Below, piece by piece: positions 15,889 to 23,734 of a stretch of 64,000 nucleotides of DNA; the stretch's first letter is position 1, and each line of letters opens with the position of its first letter. The notes beneath the pieces are model-generated. The model worked only from the letters and a program-made list of their open reading frames with translations. It had not been told where the DNA came from and did not search any database. The stretch lies in the NCBI RefSeq assembly GCF_963677575.1, contig NZ_OY782038.1, positions 930,001 to 994,000 on the forward strand, in the 5' to 3' direction. A program made the position numbers and the translations under genes. Source of the DNA: an uncultured Draconibacterium sp. GTDB lineage: Bacteria; Bacteroidota; Bacteroidia; Bacteroidales; Prolixibacteraceae.

Positions 15889-16130
15889 AGTTGGTCGAAA
15901 CTGGTTTTGTTAAAAAACGGCATAATGCCCTGCATTTCTTCAAGGGAAACCTTGCGGCAAATAACCTCTTCTATGGTAAGTTCAACACTTAATAGCTGCT
16001 TGCCGCGGTAGGTAAATTCAAGGGTAAGGAATCCTTTTTGGTAACGGTTTGTAAGATATTCATCGTGGGTGTATTTTTCGCGAAATACAAACCCCATATC
16101 GATAGCGTTTTGCTCTGTTAACAGGTTCAT
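15885..16130 (-). CDS. Small prophage protein, function unknown
   Basis: 81 residues, alpha/beta, beginning MNLLTEQNAIDMGFVFREKY and containing FLTLEFTYRGKQLLSVELTI, a beta hairpin pattern common in short phage proteins that match whole-length DUF families. Its stop overlaps the next start (ATGA). No function can be given. Confidence 0.5.
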   Translation of the reverse strand: MNLLTEQNAIDMGFVFREKYTHDEYLTNRYQKGFLTLEFTYRGKQLLSVELTIEEVICRKVSLEEMQGIMPFFNKTSFDQL

Positions 16131-16139
16131 TATATTTAA

Positions 16140-16340
16140 TTATTGCTTTTGTAGATTTACCAATTGCAAAAACTCGCAGAAAAAACAACCTGAAAAACCC
16201 TCAAGGAAAACAACCTCATGTCCTCCTTTATCAGTGTAACTATCAGTTCTGCAAGTCCATATTTTTCCTTTATATTGAGGCAATGTTGATTCACAACAAG
16301 TATGCATTACAACTGTATCGCCTTTTTTAAAATCTTTCAT
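16140..16340 (-). CDS. Small Cys-rich prophage protein
   Basis: 66 residues; the first 35 (KKGDTVVMHTCCESTLPQYK and GKIWTCRTDSYT) look like a small beta-barrel of the KOW/SH3 type, and Cys residues at both ends (HTCC, CFFC) could bind zinc. It overlaps the preceding gene by four bases. Function unknown. Confidence 0.5.
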   Translation of the reverse strand: MKDFKKGDTVVMHTCCESTLPQYKGKIWTCRTDSYTDKGGHEVVFLEGFSGCFFCEFLQLVNLQKQ

Positions 16341-16720
16341 GATTTTGAACCTTTAACTGATTTCGTCAGAATTGCATAATATTTGCCGTCAATTGGATTA
16401 GTTGACATTTGAAACGACATTGCTTTAAATTCAACACCAAGGGATTTTAGTATTTCAATAGCAATATTTTTCGCATTAAATGCTAAATGGTTGGAAGATT
16501 CGCGCAGGACAAAACCATCTTCGTTATTTGTTTTTTGAATGTACCAATCTGTTGGCCTTTCCTGGTCCTGTAGAATAAGTATTTTTTCTCCTGCCTTTAA
16601 ATCTATCTGCTCATAGGCTTGTTTAGATAGTTTTAGAACACCTGATTTTTCTACTCTGAAAACCGGAGAACCGGCATATCTGTATTTGCAATCCTCGCGG
16701 GAATAAGTTTTTAACTTCAT
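16337..16720 (-). CDS. Prophage early protein, function unknown
   Basis: 127 residues, beta-rich with an AbrB/SpoVT-like flavour in VFRVEKSGVLKLSKQAYEQI and LKAGEKILILQD, a pattern that can bind DNA as a swapped hairpin. This resemblance is weak. It is within the early operon, two bases after the preceding small gene. Confidence 0.5.
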   Translation of the reverse strand: MKLKTYSREDCKYRYAGSPVFRVEKSGVLKLSKQAYEQIDLKAGEKILILQDQERPTDWYIQKTNNEDGFVLRESSNHLAFNAKNIAIEILKSLGVEFKAMSFQMSTNPIDGKYYAILTKSVKGSKS

Positions 16721-16722
16721 AA

Positions 16723-16899
16723 TTATTCATTTAATGATTTGACAGTAATTTCTTCAGTCTCCTGTACCTCTTCCATCCTCATTCGATAAAAGGGTGTTTG
16801 AATCAACAGGTCGAGTTCAATCAGCTCCTCGCGCGAACAGTTGTCCAGGAACTTTTTTATCGAAATATCTATTTTGTCGATATGTACAATTGTTGGCAT
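16723..16899 (-). CDS. Small acidic prophage protein (58 residues)
   Basis: A short frame from ATG 16899 to TAA 16723 that fills the gap between two operon genes with 5 and 2 bases to spare. The product (MPTIVHIDKIDISIKKFLDN at the start, RMRMEEVQETEEI later) is helical and acidic. The precise fit to both neighbours is the main evidence that it is a gene. Function unknown. Confidence 0.6.
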   Translation of the reverse strand: MPTIVHIDKIDISIKKFLDNCSREELIELDLLIQTPFYRMRMEEVQETEEITVKSLNE

Positions 16900-16904
16900 A
16901 GTTA

Positions 16905-17156
16905 TTAAGCGTAAGGTGTTTGTGAGTGAAGTTTTGCTACAATGCCCGAATATTTAGCGGCAAATGTAGCCTGGTCTATTGTTTCGAGCTTTACCATGCT
17001 TTCAACCGATTCAACGGCATCTTTACCTGTCCAGATTTTCACGGCCAGGGTTTCGGAATTAGTACTGTCGCCGGCAGCATCTACACAGATTATTACCTGT
17101 TTCTTTTCGCGATCAACAGCGCAATAGCTGTCGCCAAGTTTGAAAAAAGCTTTCAT
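16905..17156 (-). CDS. Small prophage protein, function unknown
   Basis: 83 residues, beta strands up front (FFKLGDSYCAVDREKKQVII), then helical. The ATG overlaps the TGA-type end of the upstream gene by four bases. No domain recognised. Confidence 0.5.
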   Translation of the reverse strand: MKAFFKLGDSYCAVDREKKQVIICVDAAGDSTNSETLAVKIWTGKDAVESVESMVKLETIDQATFAAKYSGIVAKLHSQTPYA

Positions 17157-17377
17157 ACTACCCTCCTTTTCATAAATTTTAGGTACTTCTCTTCAGTTTT
17201 AAAAAACCGGATGGTTTTCCCCTCGTTCACCCGGAAGGGCATTGAAGAAAGATCGGGGCTTTTAATGCCTTTTTTCCTGAGCATATCAGCATCGGGGTTG
17301 CTTGGGCGGTTTTTTATCCTAATCCGCGCCAATGTTTCTTCGCCGGTACTAAGTGGTGTTTTCTTTTTTCGTGCCAT
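17153..17377 (-). CDS. Small basic prophage protein
   Basis: 74 residues, strongly basic (MARKKKTPL start, LKFMKRRVV end). Possibly a nucleic-acid-binding or structural small protein. It starts 2 bases after the membrane peptide gene upstream, in the same operon. Function unknown. Confidence 0.5.
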   Translation of the reverse strand: MARKKKTPLSTGEETLARIRIKNRPSNPDADMLRKKGIKSPDLSSMPFRVNEGKTIRFFKTEEKYLKFMKRRVV

Positions 17378-17379
17378 AA

Positions 17380-17511
17380 CTAAAATTTTTTATAGTGCAG
17401 GTAAATAATTGGGTTCGATTTTCGGAGTTGTTTTTTCGCGCGCCTATGCCTGGCAATGCGCACCGCTAACCCTATTGTAAAAAGGATTGCGAGTGGTATA
17501 ATCCCGGCCAT
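17380..17511 (-). CDS. Short single-pass membrane peptide
   Basis: 43 codons from ATG 17511 to TAG 17380. One hydrophobic N-terminal segment (AGIIPLAILFTIGLAV) followed by a basic tail (RIARHRRAKKQLRKS), the layout of a small inner-membrane protein with the tail inside. It fits between neighbours with 2-base gaps on each side, so it is very likely translated. Function unknown. Confidence 0.6.
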   Translation of the reverse strand: MAGIIPLAILFTIGLAVRIARHRRAKKQLRKSNPIIYLHYKKF

Positions 17512-17513
17512 GG

Positions 17514-17759
17514 CTATTCCGGTTCAACTTCGAGCGGAAGTAAATCGGTGTATGTCATTACCTCTGATGGATTTTTGGCCATCATACAAATAGCCACCGG
17601 AACCGGTTCGGGCTTGCCGGTATGGTTTTGCATTTCGGCAATTATCTTCACCCGGTCGGGCGACTGGGTGCGTAAATAACTGATTATTGATCGTTGGAAA
17701 TCGGCCTCGGGTATTTCTACCGGGTTGCCTTTAATGTCGGTGGTAATTACTGTAATCAT
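17514..17759 (-). CDS. First gene of the leftward early row, function unknown
   Basis: 81 residues, beginning MITVITTDIKGNPVEIPEAD and mixed alpha/beta. It lies directly after a terminator, so its transcription must start within, or read through, the 17781-18205 non-coding stretch. No domain recognised. Confidence 0.5.
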   Translation of the reverse strand: MITVITTDIKGNPVEIPEADFQRSIISYLRTQSPDRVKIIAEMQNHTGKPEPVPVAICMMAKNPSEVMTYTDLLPLEVEPE

Positions 17760-17780
17760 AATTGGTTGTCTTTAATTCTT

Positions 17781-17814
17781 AAAAAAAACCTCCCTGACGG
17801 TTACTGCCAGGGAG
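17781..17814 (-). terminator. Rho-independent terminator before the early row
   Basis: Minus-strand stem CTCCCTG / CAGGGAG (17790-17796 with 17808-17814), 11-base loop, followed by eight T. It would stop transcription just upstream of the 17759 start. Confidence 0.8.
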
Positions 17815-17899
17815 AATTGATTGATTGCTTTTCCAGATTTTGATTAATATTTACGTTTCAATTTCTCTCTTAAAATCTGTTTAAAAAAGGACTAATAGA

Positions 17900-17979
17900 A
17901 AGCAGGCCGGAGCGTTGTAGGAAAATTATAAATGTATCACATCAAATGTTTAACTTAATAGAATAGCTCCGGCCGCTTC
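17900..17979. repeat. Long-range inverted repeat in non-coding region
   Basis: GGCCGGAGC (17905-17913) is repeated inverted as GCTCCGGCC (17966-17974), and flanking AAGC/GCTT extend the match with one bulge. The 52 bases between are AT-rich. It could be an operator pair or the closing stem of a small RNA. Confidence 0.55.
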
Positions 17980-18026
17980 TCTCTCCTCTTCACACTGTCT
18001 GTATCCCTTCAGACATAATATTTTTC

Positions 18027-18077
18027 AAAAAAAACTCCCGGAAGCCGGTATTGTGGCCGGAATTACATCTTCCGGGA
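18027..18077 (-). terminator. Terminator after the LuxR-HTH regulator gene
   Basis: On the minus strand TCCCGGAAG / CTTCCGGGA arms (18036-18044 and 18069-18077) surround an inner CCGG pair and are followed by eight T (18027-18034). Confidence 0.75.
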
Positions 18078-18205
18078 TTCTTATGCATTAGAAGTAATTT
18101 CACAGAACGTTATTAAGAAAGGGAGCAGCTCCTTGGACGCTTTCAGCTCACAAACCCCTTTGCTTTTACCGGAGCTACTACCCTGTTTTTTCACGTGGGG
18201 AACGC

Positions 18206-18775
18206 TTATATTCCTATTTCTGTAGCCCGTGCCATAAGACTGGCCATGTTTGGCGCTCCGAGCTTAATTTTCAGATTCTCTACCCTGCTTTTCATACCTG
18301 CAGTACTTAGGAATATATCTTCGGCGGTAGCTGCTATGCTCTTCCCTTGTTTTAGTGCGTCGATGGTTTTTACATCATCCGATTTTAAACCGCTGGCCAC
18401 GCCACATAATTTGCCCCGGTGCGGACAGTCGTAATCCGTGCACATGTTGTTAAAAGCATCGGGCGTAAACCGGCCTTTAAAAAAATCGGGCACTGCATCG
18501 AGCCCTCCTACTACACACTTGTACCAGGTATCGAACTCTGCACTTATTCCTTTAATCCCCATTTTATTGTTAATGTAATCGAGGCTGGGTTTATCATCCC
18601 GGCAAGCATTGGCAATTAACCGTTGCGTTTTGCCGCTGGTTTCGTGGTACCTAATAAATTCATTTCCATTCATTCGCACCCATTTTTCGTTGTTAAACCA
18701 AAAAGGATCGATTCCGTCGATAATGCCAAAAGGAATTAGGGCGATCCGGTTTCTTTTCACTAATTTTGTTTCCAT
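18206..18775 (-). CDS. LuxR/GerE-type helix-turn-helix regulator of the prophage
   Basis: 189 residues. The C-terminal 60 residues (LKQGKSIAATAEDIFLSTAG, MKSRVENLKIKLGAPNMAS) match the LuxR/GerE four-helix DNA-binding domain, including the KLGAPN-type turn. The N-terminal part carries a Cys cluster (MCTDYDCPHRGKLCG) that may bind zinc or a metal cluster and could be the sensor. It is the second leftward gene after the repressor operator and ends in a terminator, so it is likely an early transcription switch. Confidence 0.7.
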   Translation of the reverse strand: METKLVKRNRIALIPFGIIDGIDPFWFNNEKWVRMNGNEFIRYHETSGKTQRLIANACRDDKPSLDYINNKMGIKGISAEFDTWYKCVVGGLDAVPDFFKGRFTPDAFNNMCTDYDCPHRGKLCGVASGLKSDDVKTIDALKQGKSIAATAEDIFLSTAGMKSRVENLKIKLGAPNMASLMARATEIGI

Positions 18776-18834
18776 ATTTATTTGTATTAAGCCCGGGGAG
18801 GTGGTGGTACACCGTTGATCCGGGCTTTTATTTT

Positions 18835-19023
18835 TTATTGTTCGGTCAAATCTTTTTGAAGCCGCTCGTTAATTGCCATCCTTTTATATGCCGATGGTTT
18901 CATTTGTAACTTTTTTGCAGCTCTTTCAATAGCATCTTTCATCGCGTTCGACATTCTTAAATCAGACTTTGTCTCCACTTGCTGAAGATGAAAATTCATA
19001 CTATCTACTGTTGTTCCGCTCAT
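18835..19023 (-). CDS. Small ribbon-helix-helix-like protein facing the repressor
   Basis: 62 residues: MNFHLQQVETKSDLRMSNAM followed by helices with RAAKKLQMKPSAYKRMAI, reminiscent of Arc/CopG-type proteins. It is the first gene of the leftward transcript and is divergent from the Cro/CI-like gene, separated by 107 bp containing the operator. In this position a Cro-like or early regulator is expected, but the family match is approximate. Confidence 0.5.
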   Translation of the reverse strand: MSGTTVDSMNFHLQQVETKSDLRMSNAMKDAIERAAKKLQMKPSAYKRMAINERLQKDLTEQ

Positions 19024-19074
19024 GCTTTGTTGTTATATTGTCTGACAAGTGTACGACAAATAATTCATTGATAC

Positions 19075-19108
19075 ACTATATTTCGAGCGTTATTGTTCGA
19101 AATATAGT
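19075..19108. promoter_or_regulatory. Probable repressor operator
   Basis: A perfect 12-bp inverted repeat: ACTATATTTCGA (19075-19086) and TCGAAATATAGT (19097-19108), spacer 10 bp, centred in the gap between the divergent early gene and the repressor. Size and place fit a dimeric phage repressor binding site. Confidence 0.7.
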
Positions 19109-19130
19109 TTATTTAGAATAATTCCAGATA

Positions 19131-19499
19131 ATGAACTACGATAAAGTTTGGTCTCTTTTCAATTCAGAAAACCTCAGCAAAAGAGGAATGGCGAGAGTTG
19201 CAGGTATGTCTCCATCAGGTTTTGAGTCGATGATGGACAAAAAGACAATGACTGTTGAAACACTGGAGAAAATTGCAAAATACTTCAAAAAAGAAGTGCA
19301 CTATTTTTTTGACACTTCTGATCGATATACATACGTTGGAAGTAATCAAGATATACCAGAAGAGCCTAAAATAACAACATACAGCTGCCCTGATTGCATT
19401 AAAAAAGAAAATACAATAAAAGATTTGCGCAAAACAATTGCTCTGCAGGACGAATTACTGGAGCGTTACCGCCCTAAAAAAGAGAAAGGATTAGGTTAG
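19131..19499 (+). CDS. Cro/CI-family (XRE) prophage repressor
   Basis: 122 residues, the only clear + strand gene of the prophage. Residues 15-60 (LSKRGMARVAGMSPSGFESM, then TVETLEKIAKYFKKEVHYFF) form a helix-turn-helix of the XRE type. The C-terminal half has a CPDC pair and a coiled coil (KENTIKDLRKTIALQDELLE), likely for dimerisation; there is no LexA-type peptidase domain, so induction would not be by RecA-stimulated self-cleavage. It probably maintains lysogeny through the operator at 19075-19108. Confidence 0.75.
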   Translation: MNYDKVWSLFNSENLSKRGMARVAGMSPSGFESMMDKKTMTVETLEKIAKYFKKEVHYFFDTSDRYTYVGSNQDIPEEPKITTYSCPDCIKKENTIKDLRKTIALQDELLERYRPKKEKGLG

Positions 19500-19581
19500 T
19501 GTGGCGAAACCCAGAGACGCCGGTAGAGAAAGAGCAGAATCCGTTTAATAAGGTTGATAATCCTTTCCGGCAGGGGTAACA

Positions 19582-19740
19582 CTGGACGAGGGTTCGACTC
19601 CCAACGGGAAGAGATACACAAAACGAATACAGATACAATACAAAATACATGTTTATGAGCCAACTACGTGAGATACCACTTTAACATAAACTGATAATTA
19701 GAGAGATACAAGGGGCGGCAGTTTCCCGCCAGCTCCACTA
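19582..19740 (+). other. Probable prophage attachment site at the tmRNA 3' end
   Basis: GGACGAGGGTTCGACTCCC (19584-19602) matches the T-arm region of Bacteroidetes tmRNA, and CCCGCCAGCTCCACTA (19725-19740) matches its 3' acceptor end, but the two are separated by about 115 bp. The separating DNA holds GAGATAC direct repeats (19611, 19670, 19703) and several ATACA motifs, as in integrase arm-type sites. The intact ssrA gene would then lie beyond the left window edge. The comparison to tmRNA is from memory of the family's conserved 3' sequence. Confidence 0.55.
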
Positions 19741-19861
19741 TTTCACTGTGATGTACCAGATTGAAGTTAATTTCCAACTCGAATGGACAGAGTAGAGATG
19801 TATTGTGATCTAATACCAATTTGATTATAAAGGTAAAATTAAGTCATAACCCCAATCTTCA

Positions 19862-20050
19862 GAGCTGGATATTGATCCTTTAATTACAGAGTTATCCAAT
19901 CAAATACGCGAACTCGAATCCAGGCTTCTTAATAACGATACCGACAAACGGGCAACCCGCGAAAAAATCAGAGGTAGAATTGAAGGATTAAAATCATCCA
20001 CAAATGGAGATCTCTCATTTTTTGCAGAACAAAACATGAACAAAGGATAG
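19862..20050 (+). pseudogene. C-terminal remnant of a lost gene
   Basis: An open frame of 62 codons with no start, ending TAG 20048-20050. It encodes a helical, charged tail (LITELSNQIRELESRLLNND, later IEGLKSSTNGDLSFF). A stop codon upstream cuts it off from any ATG. It lies right after the attachment site, so it may be debris of an earlier insertion. The rest of 19741-20158 shows nothing further. Confidence 0.45.
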
Positions 20051-20158
20051 TGAAAACACCATCATTTTACAAGATACATAGATTTTAATTCTTCTTTTCA
20101 AGAAAAATTGAATTGTACCTCTTTCTATATTCCTGTGATATTCCCCGACTAAACAATA

Positions 20159-21643
20159 CTATTCCTGCCAGTCGGAAACCAACTCAACAAACTCGTGTCG
20201 ATATCCGAATGGATCGAATGAAACCGAATTTTCAAGAAGGTCGAGAACCAATTCTTTCGAGGCGGTTCCTTTGTATTCAGATTGTTTCATGATAAGTCCT
20301 AATCCACCAACTGCCGCTGCAAATTTCATGTTCTCCGTTGATGCAGAGATATCCTGTGCTGTGCCATTTACTTCGTGCATAATCAACTGACTTTCGCTTG
20401 CGTTTGATTTTTTATACCTAAAATTGAATTGTGCGAATTTTTCATTCGTCGTTCCATCTGTAAGCACAAGTTCATAAAGTGCAGTAATGGTTTGCGACGA
20501 ACCAATCTCTCCTGCATCGGTTGAATCGTTTTCAAAATCTTCATTTTCCAAACTTCGGTTCTCGTAACCAATAAGCCGGTACGAATCAACCCTATTCTCA
20601 TTAAACGTCAATTGTATTTTTGAATCCTTTGCGACGGTAAAAAATTTACCGAATTCATGTATAAACACCTTTTGTATCTGGTTCGCATTGTCGATGTATT
20701 CGTAATTACCATTTCCTTTATTGGCAATTTGTTCCATCATGTGGTCGTTCAGATTTCCACTTCCAACTCCCAGTACGGTTAAATAGATTCCGGATTCGCG
20801 CTTTTCTTCAATTAATTCAACTAACTCATCCGTTGACGACGGACCAACATTAAAATCTCCGTCAGAGCCTAAAATCACCCGGTTATTTCCATCCTGGATG
20901 AAGTGTTCTTCTGCAATATCGTAAGCTGTTATTATTCCGGCTGCACCTGCAGTAGAACCACCGGCTCCAAGTTTATTTATTGCTTCTTTAATTTTATCCT
21001 TTTCATCTCCATATGTCGAGGGAAGTAATACTCCTGCCTCTCCGGCATAGGTAACTATCGCAATTTTATCCTGGTCTTTGAGGTTATCTGTCATGGTTTT
21101 AAATCCCGACTTAAGAATACCTAATTTTTCAGGCGAATTCATCGATCCGGAAACATCGATTAGAAACACATAGTTTGAATTTGGCAACTCATTTTCAGGA
21201 ATGGTTTTTCCCTTCATTCCTAAACGCATAAGATAATGATCCGTATTCCAGGGGCAACTTGATATTTCCGAATTCAAAGATACATTTTCACCATTTGTCG
21301 GCTCAGCGTAATCGAAAGTAAAATAATTGAGGTATTCTTCAATTCGTACCGAAGCTTTAGGTGGCGTTTGGCCCAAATATAAAAAACGTCTCATATTCGC
21401 ATACGAGCCGCCATCGGCATCAACCGAGAATGTAGATACCGGTTGATCACTAACTTTTATGAAAGGATTTTCTTCATAGTCATTGTAGTTTTCGCGATAG
21501 TTATCCTGATAGTTGTCCTGACCGGAATCCATAAAAGCGGCCAGTGACATTTCATTGTATTTGACATCACTAGTATCATCTTCAGTGCAAGCATTAAATA
21601 GGAACAAGAGTAAAACTGCGGCGGAGAATAGCTTTGTTTTCAT
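20159..21643 (-). CDS. VWA-domain lipoprotein (YfbK/DUF3520 type)
   Basis: 494 residues. A lipoprotein signal ends in FLFNACTED (lipidated Cys about residue 19). Residues about 55-130 match the N-terminal VWA-associated region (FSVDADGGSYANMRRFL); the von Willebrand A domain follows with the metal-ion (MIDAS) motif DVSGS and a variant SDGD in place of TDGD; the last 180 residues match the DUF3520 C-terminal region. Probably anchored in the outer or inner membrane facing the periplasm, binding a partner through the metal site. Followed upstream in the same orientation by an outer-membrane barrel and another lipoprotein. Confidence 0.85.
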   Translation of the reverse strand: MKTKLFSAAVLLLFLFNACTEDDTSDVKYNEMSLAAFMDSGQDNYQDNYRENYNDYEENPFIKVSDQPVSTFSVDADGGSYANMRRFLYLGQTPPKASVRIEEYLNYFTFDYAEPTNGENVSLNSEISSCPWNTDHYLMRLGMKGKTIPENELPNSNYVFLIDVSGSMNSPEKLGILKSGFKTMTDNLKDQDKIAIVTYAGEAGVLLPSTYGDEKDKIKEAINKLGAGGSTAGAAGIITAYDIAEEHFIQDGNNRVILGSDGDFNVGPSSTDELVELIEEKRESGIYLTVLGVGSGNLNDHMMEQIANKGNGNYEYIDNANQIQKVFIHEFGKFFTVAKDSKIQLTFNENRVDSYRLIGYENRSLENEDFENDSTDAGEIGSSQTITALYELVLTDGTTNEKFAQFNFRYKKSNASESQLIMHEVNGTAQDISASTENMKFAAAVGGLGLIMKQSEYKGTASKELVLDLLENSVSFDPFGYRHEFVELVSDWQE

Positions 21644-21690
21644 AGTGTTGGTGTTTATTTATAATTGTTAATATAAATTCGAACAATATT

Positions 21691-22440
21691 TTATCGAAAC
21701 ATAATAGCTACACCAAACGAAAGCCGGTTGAGATCCTCTTTGTGCTCCCACTCATCAAACTGATTATTGTCGTAATCCTTTCGTGCAGTGGATTTTGTTT
21801 TCTGATGCCGGTACGCCGCTGTAAATAACAAATCGCTGTTTTCGTTTAACGGCACTTTTACTCCTACCTCGGGATTAAACATTAAGCCTCCATGATTCCG
21901 AAGATCGCAATCGGTTAGATAGTAAGGCGACCAATCTAAATTGAGTTCATCGTAGTGTTTGTCTTTAAAACTCCCAAATGAATGTCCTCCTTTGAGTACA
22001 ATAAACGGAGAAATTTTTTCATCCCAAAATGTGTAACGTAATTCAGCAAAAAGCGGATAAAGATTATGATCGAAAATTTCAAATCCAACTCCTACTCCTG
22101 CAGCCCAATGCTCGTTGAACATATACCCATTGGTAATGGTGAATGAAGGAATAACCGTAAGATCGTTGTGGGTATTTGGCTGGGCATACCGCGGTGCAAT
22201 ATCCGTTAAAGGATAAGCATCATAACCATAGGGTTGGTAATAAATTACCTGGTCGGTTACCTGTTTATTACCAAATAAAAGACTGAATTGCATTAGACTA
22301 TAATATCCTTTTGATTTTCTTTTATTGATAGAACTTTGATTTTCATCGTTTTTCAAGTTCGAATTAAGCTCATTTACAGGTTGAGCAAAATTACTGAGTG
22401 TCAACACAAGCGATAAAATAATCAGACAAATCTTTTTCAT
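21691..22440 (-). CDS. Outer-membrane beta-barrel protein
   Basis: 249 residues with a signal peptide (MKKICLIILSLVLTLSNFAQ). The rest alternates amphipathic strands and ends in LNRLSFGVAIMFR, with a terminal aromatic residue as required for barrel assembly. It is one of three adjacent leftward genes for cell-envelope proteins; its stop lies about 47 bases before the VWA gene. The ligand is unknown. Confidence 0.7.
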   Translation of the reverse strand: MKKICLIILSLVLTLSNFAQPVNELNSNLKNDENQSSINKRKSKGYYSLMQFSLLFGNKQVTDQVIYYQPYGYDAYPLTDIAPRYAQPNTHNDLTVIPSFTITNGYMFNEHWAAGVGVGFEIFDHNLYPLFAELRYTFWDEKISPFIVLKGGHSFGSFKDKHYDELNLDWSPYYLTDCDLRNHGGLMFNPEVGVKVPLNENSDLLFTAAYRHQKTKSTARKDYDNNQFDEWEHKEDLNRLSFGVAIMFR

Positions 22441-22450
22441 AACCAGTATT

Positions 22451-23734
22451 TTATGGGATTAGTTTTATATTTTCAAGATTACTAATATCATACAGAAATA
22501 AACCTTGCGTATTTGCCACGGCCAAAATATCTCCTGCTTTCGAATAACAAGTTCCGGAAATATCGGGGTAGTTTGTAACAAGCTGAAGTTCATCTTCAGA
22601 AGGGATGTATACCGATAGTTGGTTGCCGAGGGTAATTACATTGTTTCCAACTCTGAATATTGATGTGGCATTCGTTGGTATTTCATAATCGACATATCTT
22701 TCCATGTAGGCTGATTCATTGCTTTTGTATCCCCCCCAGATAGATTGACCCGACAAAACGAAAAAAACCTGTATACTAGGTAAATAAGTAATATCTATTG
22801 GCCTAAACGTGGGAAAATACAGATGATAACTTACGGGGTAATTTTCATCATAAACCATACAATCCGAATAGCCTCTGGTGCCATTAGTTTCAACACCCAA
22901 AATGAAAATAAGACTGTCCTGAAAGAACATTCGTACCGGATAAGCATTTGAATAGTAGTAAGGAGGAGCATAATTTCCCCATGGCTCGGTCCACAAATCT
23001 TCTTCCCTTACACTGAAATTTCCCGAGCTGTAACTACAGATAGACCAACTATTGTAACTTCCGTAACTGTGTATTTCATCAAGCCCCAATTTTATCATTC
23101 CGATATACGGTTGATCATATTCAGGATGATTGCCGAACCAGGAATCGGGAATGTCTTTCGTCGTAAGATTGTCATAAAGCGAATCCAGCTCATTGAAATT
23201 AAGATTGGGCTGCTTGTCGGTTACAGCACCTGATAATTCATGTGTTTCCGTATCCACGATTAGTCCTTTACCTTCTACAAAAGGAATATTCCATCCAGTT
23301 TTATAGCTTGTGAAGTGGTTAAAATAATTCTCCTCCCGATGTAAAAGAGTTGCCTGAAGCGGTTCGCTTACATCAAGAATTACCAAGTCTACAAGATTAT
23401 TACAATAAAGAAGGTTCCCGGCAATTTCAAAGTCTTTTATATACTTGCACTCAATAAAACACTGATAATTTACACTCTCCCCATTCTTTTCATAAACGTG
23501 AACTCCTTTGAATATCTCACCTACGAAATAGTAGTTATCATTTGAAACAATTTTAAAAGGTGATTCCTGGGGTGATTCAGCTTTTACCTGTATTTTTCCA
23601 ACTTCACCCATATCCAGATAAACCGGATAATCTTTCGATTGGGTAATTATTTTCGAGTACCGATAAATATCTTCATACTCATCCTCGCATCCAACTAAAA
23701 AAAGAATTAGGAGCAAATAGAAAAACTGTTTCAT
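22451..23734 (-). CDS. LVIVD-repeat lipoprotein
   Basis: 427 residues with a lipoprotein signal (MKQFFYLLLILFLVGCEDE; Cys16). The body consists of repeated beta-propeller-like blades with phrases such as LVDLVILDVSEPLQATLL and GLFLYDISNLENIKLI, typical of LVIVD-type propellers found on the surface of Bacteroidetes. Likely an outer-membrane surface protein. It opens the three-gene leftward cluster with a 10-base gap to the barrel gene. Confidence 0.7.
   Translation of the reverse strand: MKQFFYLLLILFLVGCEDEYEDIYRYSKIITQSKDYPVYLDMGEVGKIQVKAESPQESPFKIVSNDNYYFVGEIFKGVHVYEKNGESVNYQCFIECKYIKDFEIAGNLLYCNNLVDLVILDVSEPLQATLLHREENYFNHFTSYKTGWNIPFVEGKGLIVDTETHELSGAVTDKQPNLNFNELDSLYDNLTTKDIPDSWFGNHPEYDQPYIGMIKLGLDEIHSYGSYNSWSICSYSSGNFSVREEDLWTEPWGNYAPPYYYSNAYPVRMFFQDSLIFILGVETNGTRGYSDCMVYDENYPVSYHLYFPTFRPIDITYLPSIQVFFVLSGQSIWGGYKSNESAYMERYVDYEIPTNATSIFRVGNNVITLGNQLSVYIPSEDELQLVTNYPDISGTCYSKAGDILAVANTQGLFLYDISNLENIKLIP

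Larger units (their letters stand above)
17760..18205. other. Structured non-coding region of the prophage
   Basis: No gene in 446 bp. From right to left it holds a terminator hairpin (18027-18077), a long-range inverted repeat (17900-17979) and a second terminator hairpin (17781-17814), both terminators directed leftwards. This is the layout of a short independent transcript lying between the LuxR-type regulator and the early operon. Confidence 0.55.

Noticed and set aside
19500..19620. Possible complete tRNA or tmRNA gene
   Set aside because: Only the T-arm-like part matches; no acceptor stem partner or anticodon arm could be folded.
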